From a bacterium (GTDB taxonomy: Bacteria; Verrucomicrobiota; Verrucomicrobiae; Limisphaerales; J093): a stretch of 6,069 nt of DNA. The notes under the pieces were generated by a model. That model saw only the letters and a list, made by a program, of their open reading frames with translations, made no database searches and was not told the origin of the DNA. The first letter of the stretch is position 1, and every line of letters begins with the position of its first letter. The position numbers and the translations under genes were made by a program. The stretch covers positions 1 to 6,069 of the forward strand of contig JAKCAB010000219.1 of the NCBI GenBank assembly GCA_021839785.1. Reading direction: 5' to 3'. This document shows, piece by piece, positions 5,690-6,069 of the stretch.

Positions 5690-6069
5690 ATGCGCCCTCG
5701 CCCCCAACCGCGCCCCGCCCGCCGCCCGCGCATCGGGTTTGTGCGCCGGGTGCTGCTGCTCGCGGTAGTGGTGGCCGCGCCAGCCTGGGTGGTCGTCCTC
5801 GCGTTGATCTGGTTGGGCGACACCTTCCCGAACCACGATTTGTCGCTGAACGCGCGGGTCACGATCACGATCTTCCTGGGCGGTTGCGGCCTCGTGACCA
5901 TGCTGGTCCTGCGCGAGCGCGTGGTCCGCCCGCTCCAGACCGCGGCGAATATTCTCTCGGGTTTGCGCGAAGGCGACTACTCGTTCCGCGCGCGCAGCGA
6001 CCGCAGCGGCGACGCGCTCGACGACGTGCTGACCGAGGTGAACGCGCTGGTGGACACCATGCGCGTCCA
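5690..6069 (+). CDS. Membrane sensor histidine kinase with HAMP domain, N-terminal part
   Basis: The frame is open to the window edge, giving the first 126 residues. A basic, proline- and arginine-rich N-terminus (1-20) precedes transmembrane segment 1 (about 21-42). An outside loop of only about 14 residues (43-56) leads to transmembrane segment 2 (about 57-74). A HAMP-type linker follows: RERVVRPLQ (75-83), then LREGDYSFRAR (92-102) and a second amphipathic helix from about 109. The pattern LREGDYS.R with a later EVNAL matches sensor kinases that partner NtrC-type regulators, and such a regulator lies two genes upstream. The histidine phosphoacceptor and ATP-binding domains would be beyond the window, so kinase activity is inferred. 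The ATG follows the VTC stop by 22 bases, which suggests co-transcription. No Shine-Dalgarno sequence precedes it, and no alternative ATG or GTG start lies in frame between the VTC stop and this ATG. Confidence 0.82.
   Translation, partial: MRPRPQPRPARRPRIGFVRRVLLLAVVVAAPAWVVVLALIWLGDTFPNHDLSLNARVTITIFLGGCGLVTMLVLRERVVRPLQTAANILSGLREGDYSFRARSDRSGDALDDVLTEVNALVDTMRV

Noticed and set aside
1..6069. CRISPR array, defence island, prophage or insertion sequence
   Set aside because: There are no regularly spaced repeats, and no transposase, integrase, phage or defence domain in any credible frame. Base composition looks uniform across the genes.

Overview
The window is GC-rich, almost entirely coding DNA with seven genes. 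Two of them are cut by the window edges. No rRNA, tRNA, CRISPR array, transposase or integrase is visible, and no gap between genes exceeds about 215 bases. The best guess for the host is a Verrucomicrobiota-type bacterium (Pedosphaera/Limisphaera-like). This rests on GC-rich coding, a lack of Shine-Dalgarno sequences, and the mix of gene families. It is an impression from the sequence; an acidobacterium or another GC-rich Gram-negative lineage is not excluded.

Bases 1-1138 (+ strand) hold the 3' end of a heme A synthase gene (ctaA) and a complete protoheme IX farnesyltransferase gene (ctaB). Together they convert heme b to heme O and then heme A for a heme-copper terminal oxidase. They run convergently, with only 13 bases between stop codons, into a minus-strand extended-SDR nucleotide-sugar epimerase (2105-1152), probably a UDP-glucose or UDP-GlcNAc 4-epimerase for surface polysaccharide synthesis.

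A 214-base divergent region (2106-2319) separates the epimerase from a plus-strand series of four genes. The first is a long-form Sua5/TsaC threonylcarbamoyl-AMP synthase (2320-3336), which acts in t6A tRNA modification. Next come an NtrC-type sigma-54 activator response regulator (3409-4773), a VTC-domain polyphosphate-polymerase-like protein (4894-5667), and the start of a membrane histidine kinase with a HAMP domain (5690 to the window end).

The most interesting part is 3409-6069. A VTC/triphosphate-tunnel enzyme sits between a response regulator and what looks like its partner kinase, and it is preceded by a 120-base leader with two strong inverted repeats. The regulator is itself atypical: it has GAFTDA in place of GAFTGA and a lengthened loop after the phosphoacceptor aspartate. 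A link between polyphosphate synthesis and this two-component system is inferred from gene order only. The rest of the window is ordinary housekeeping content.
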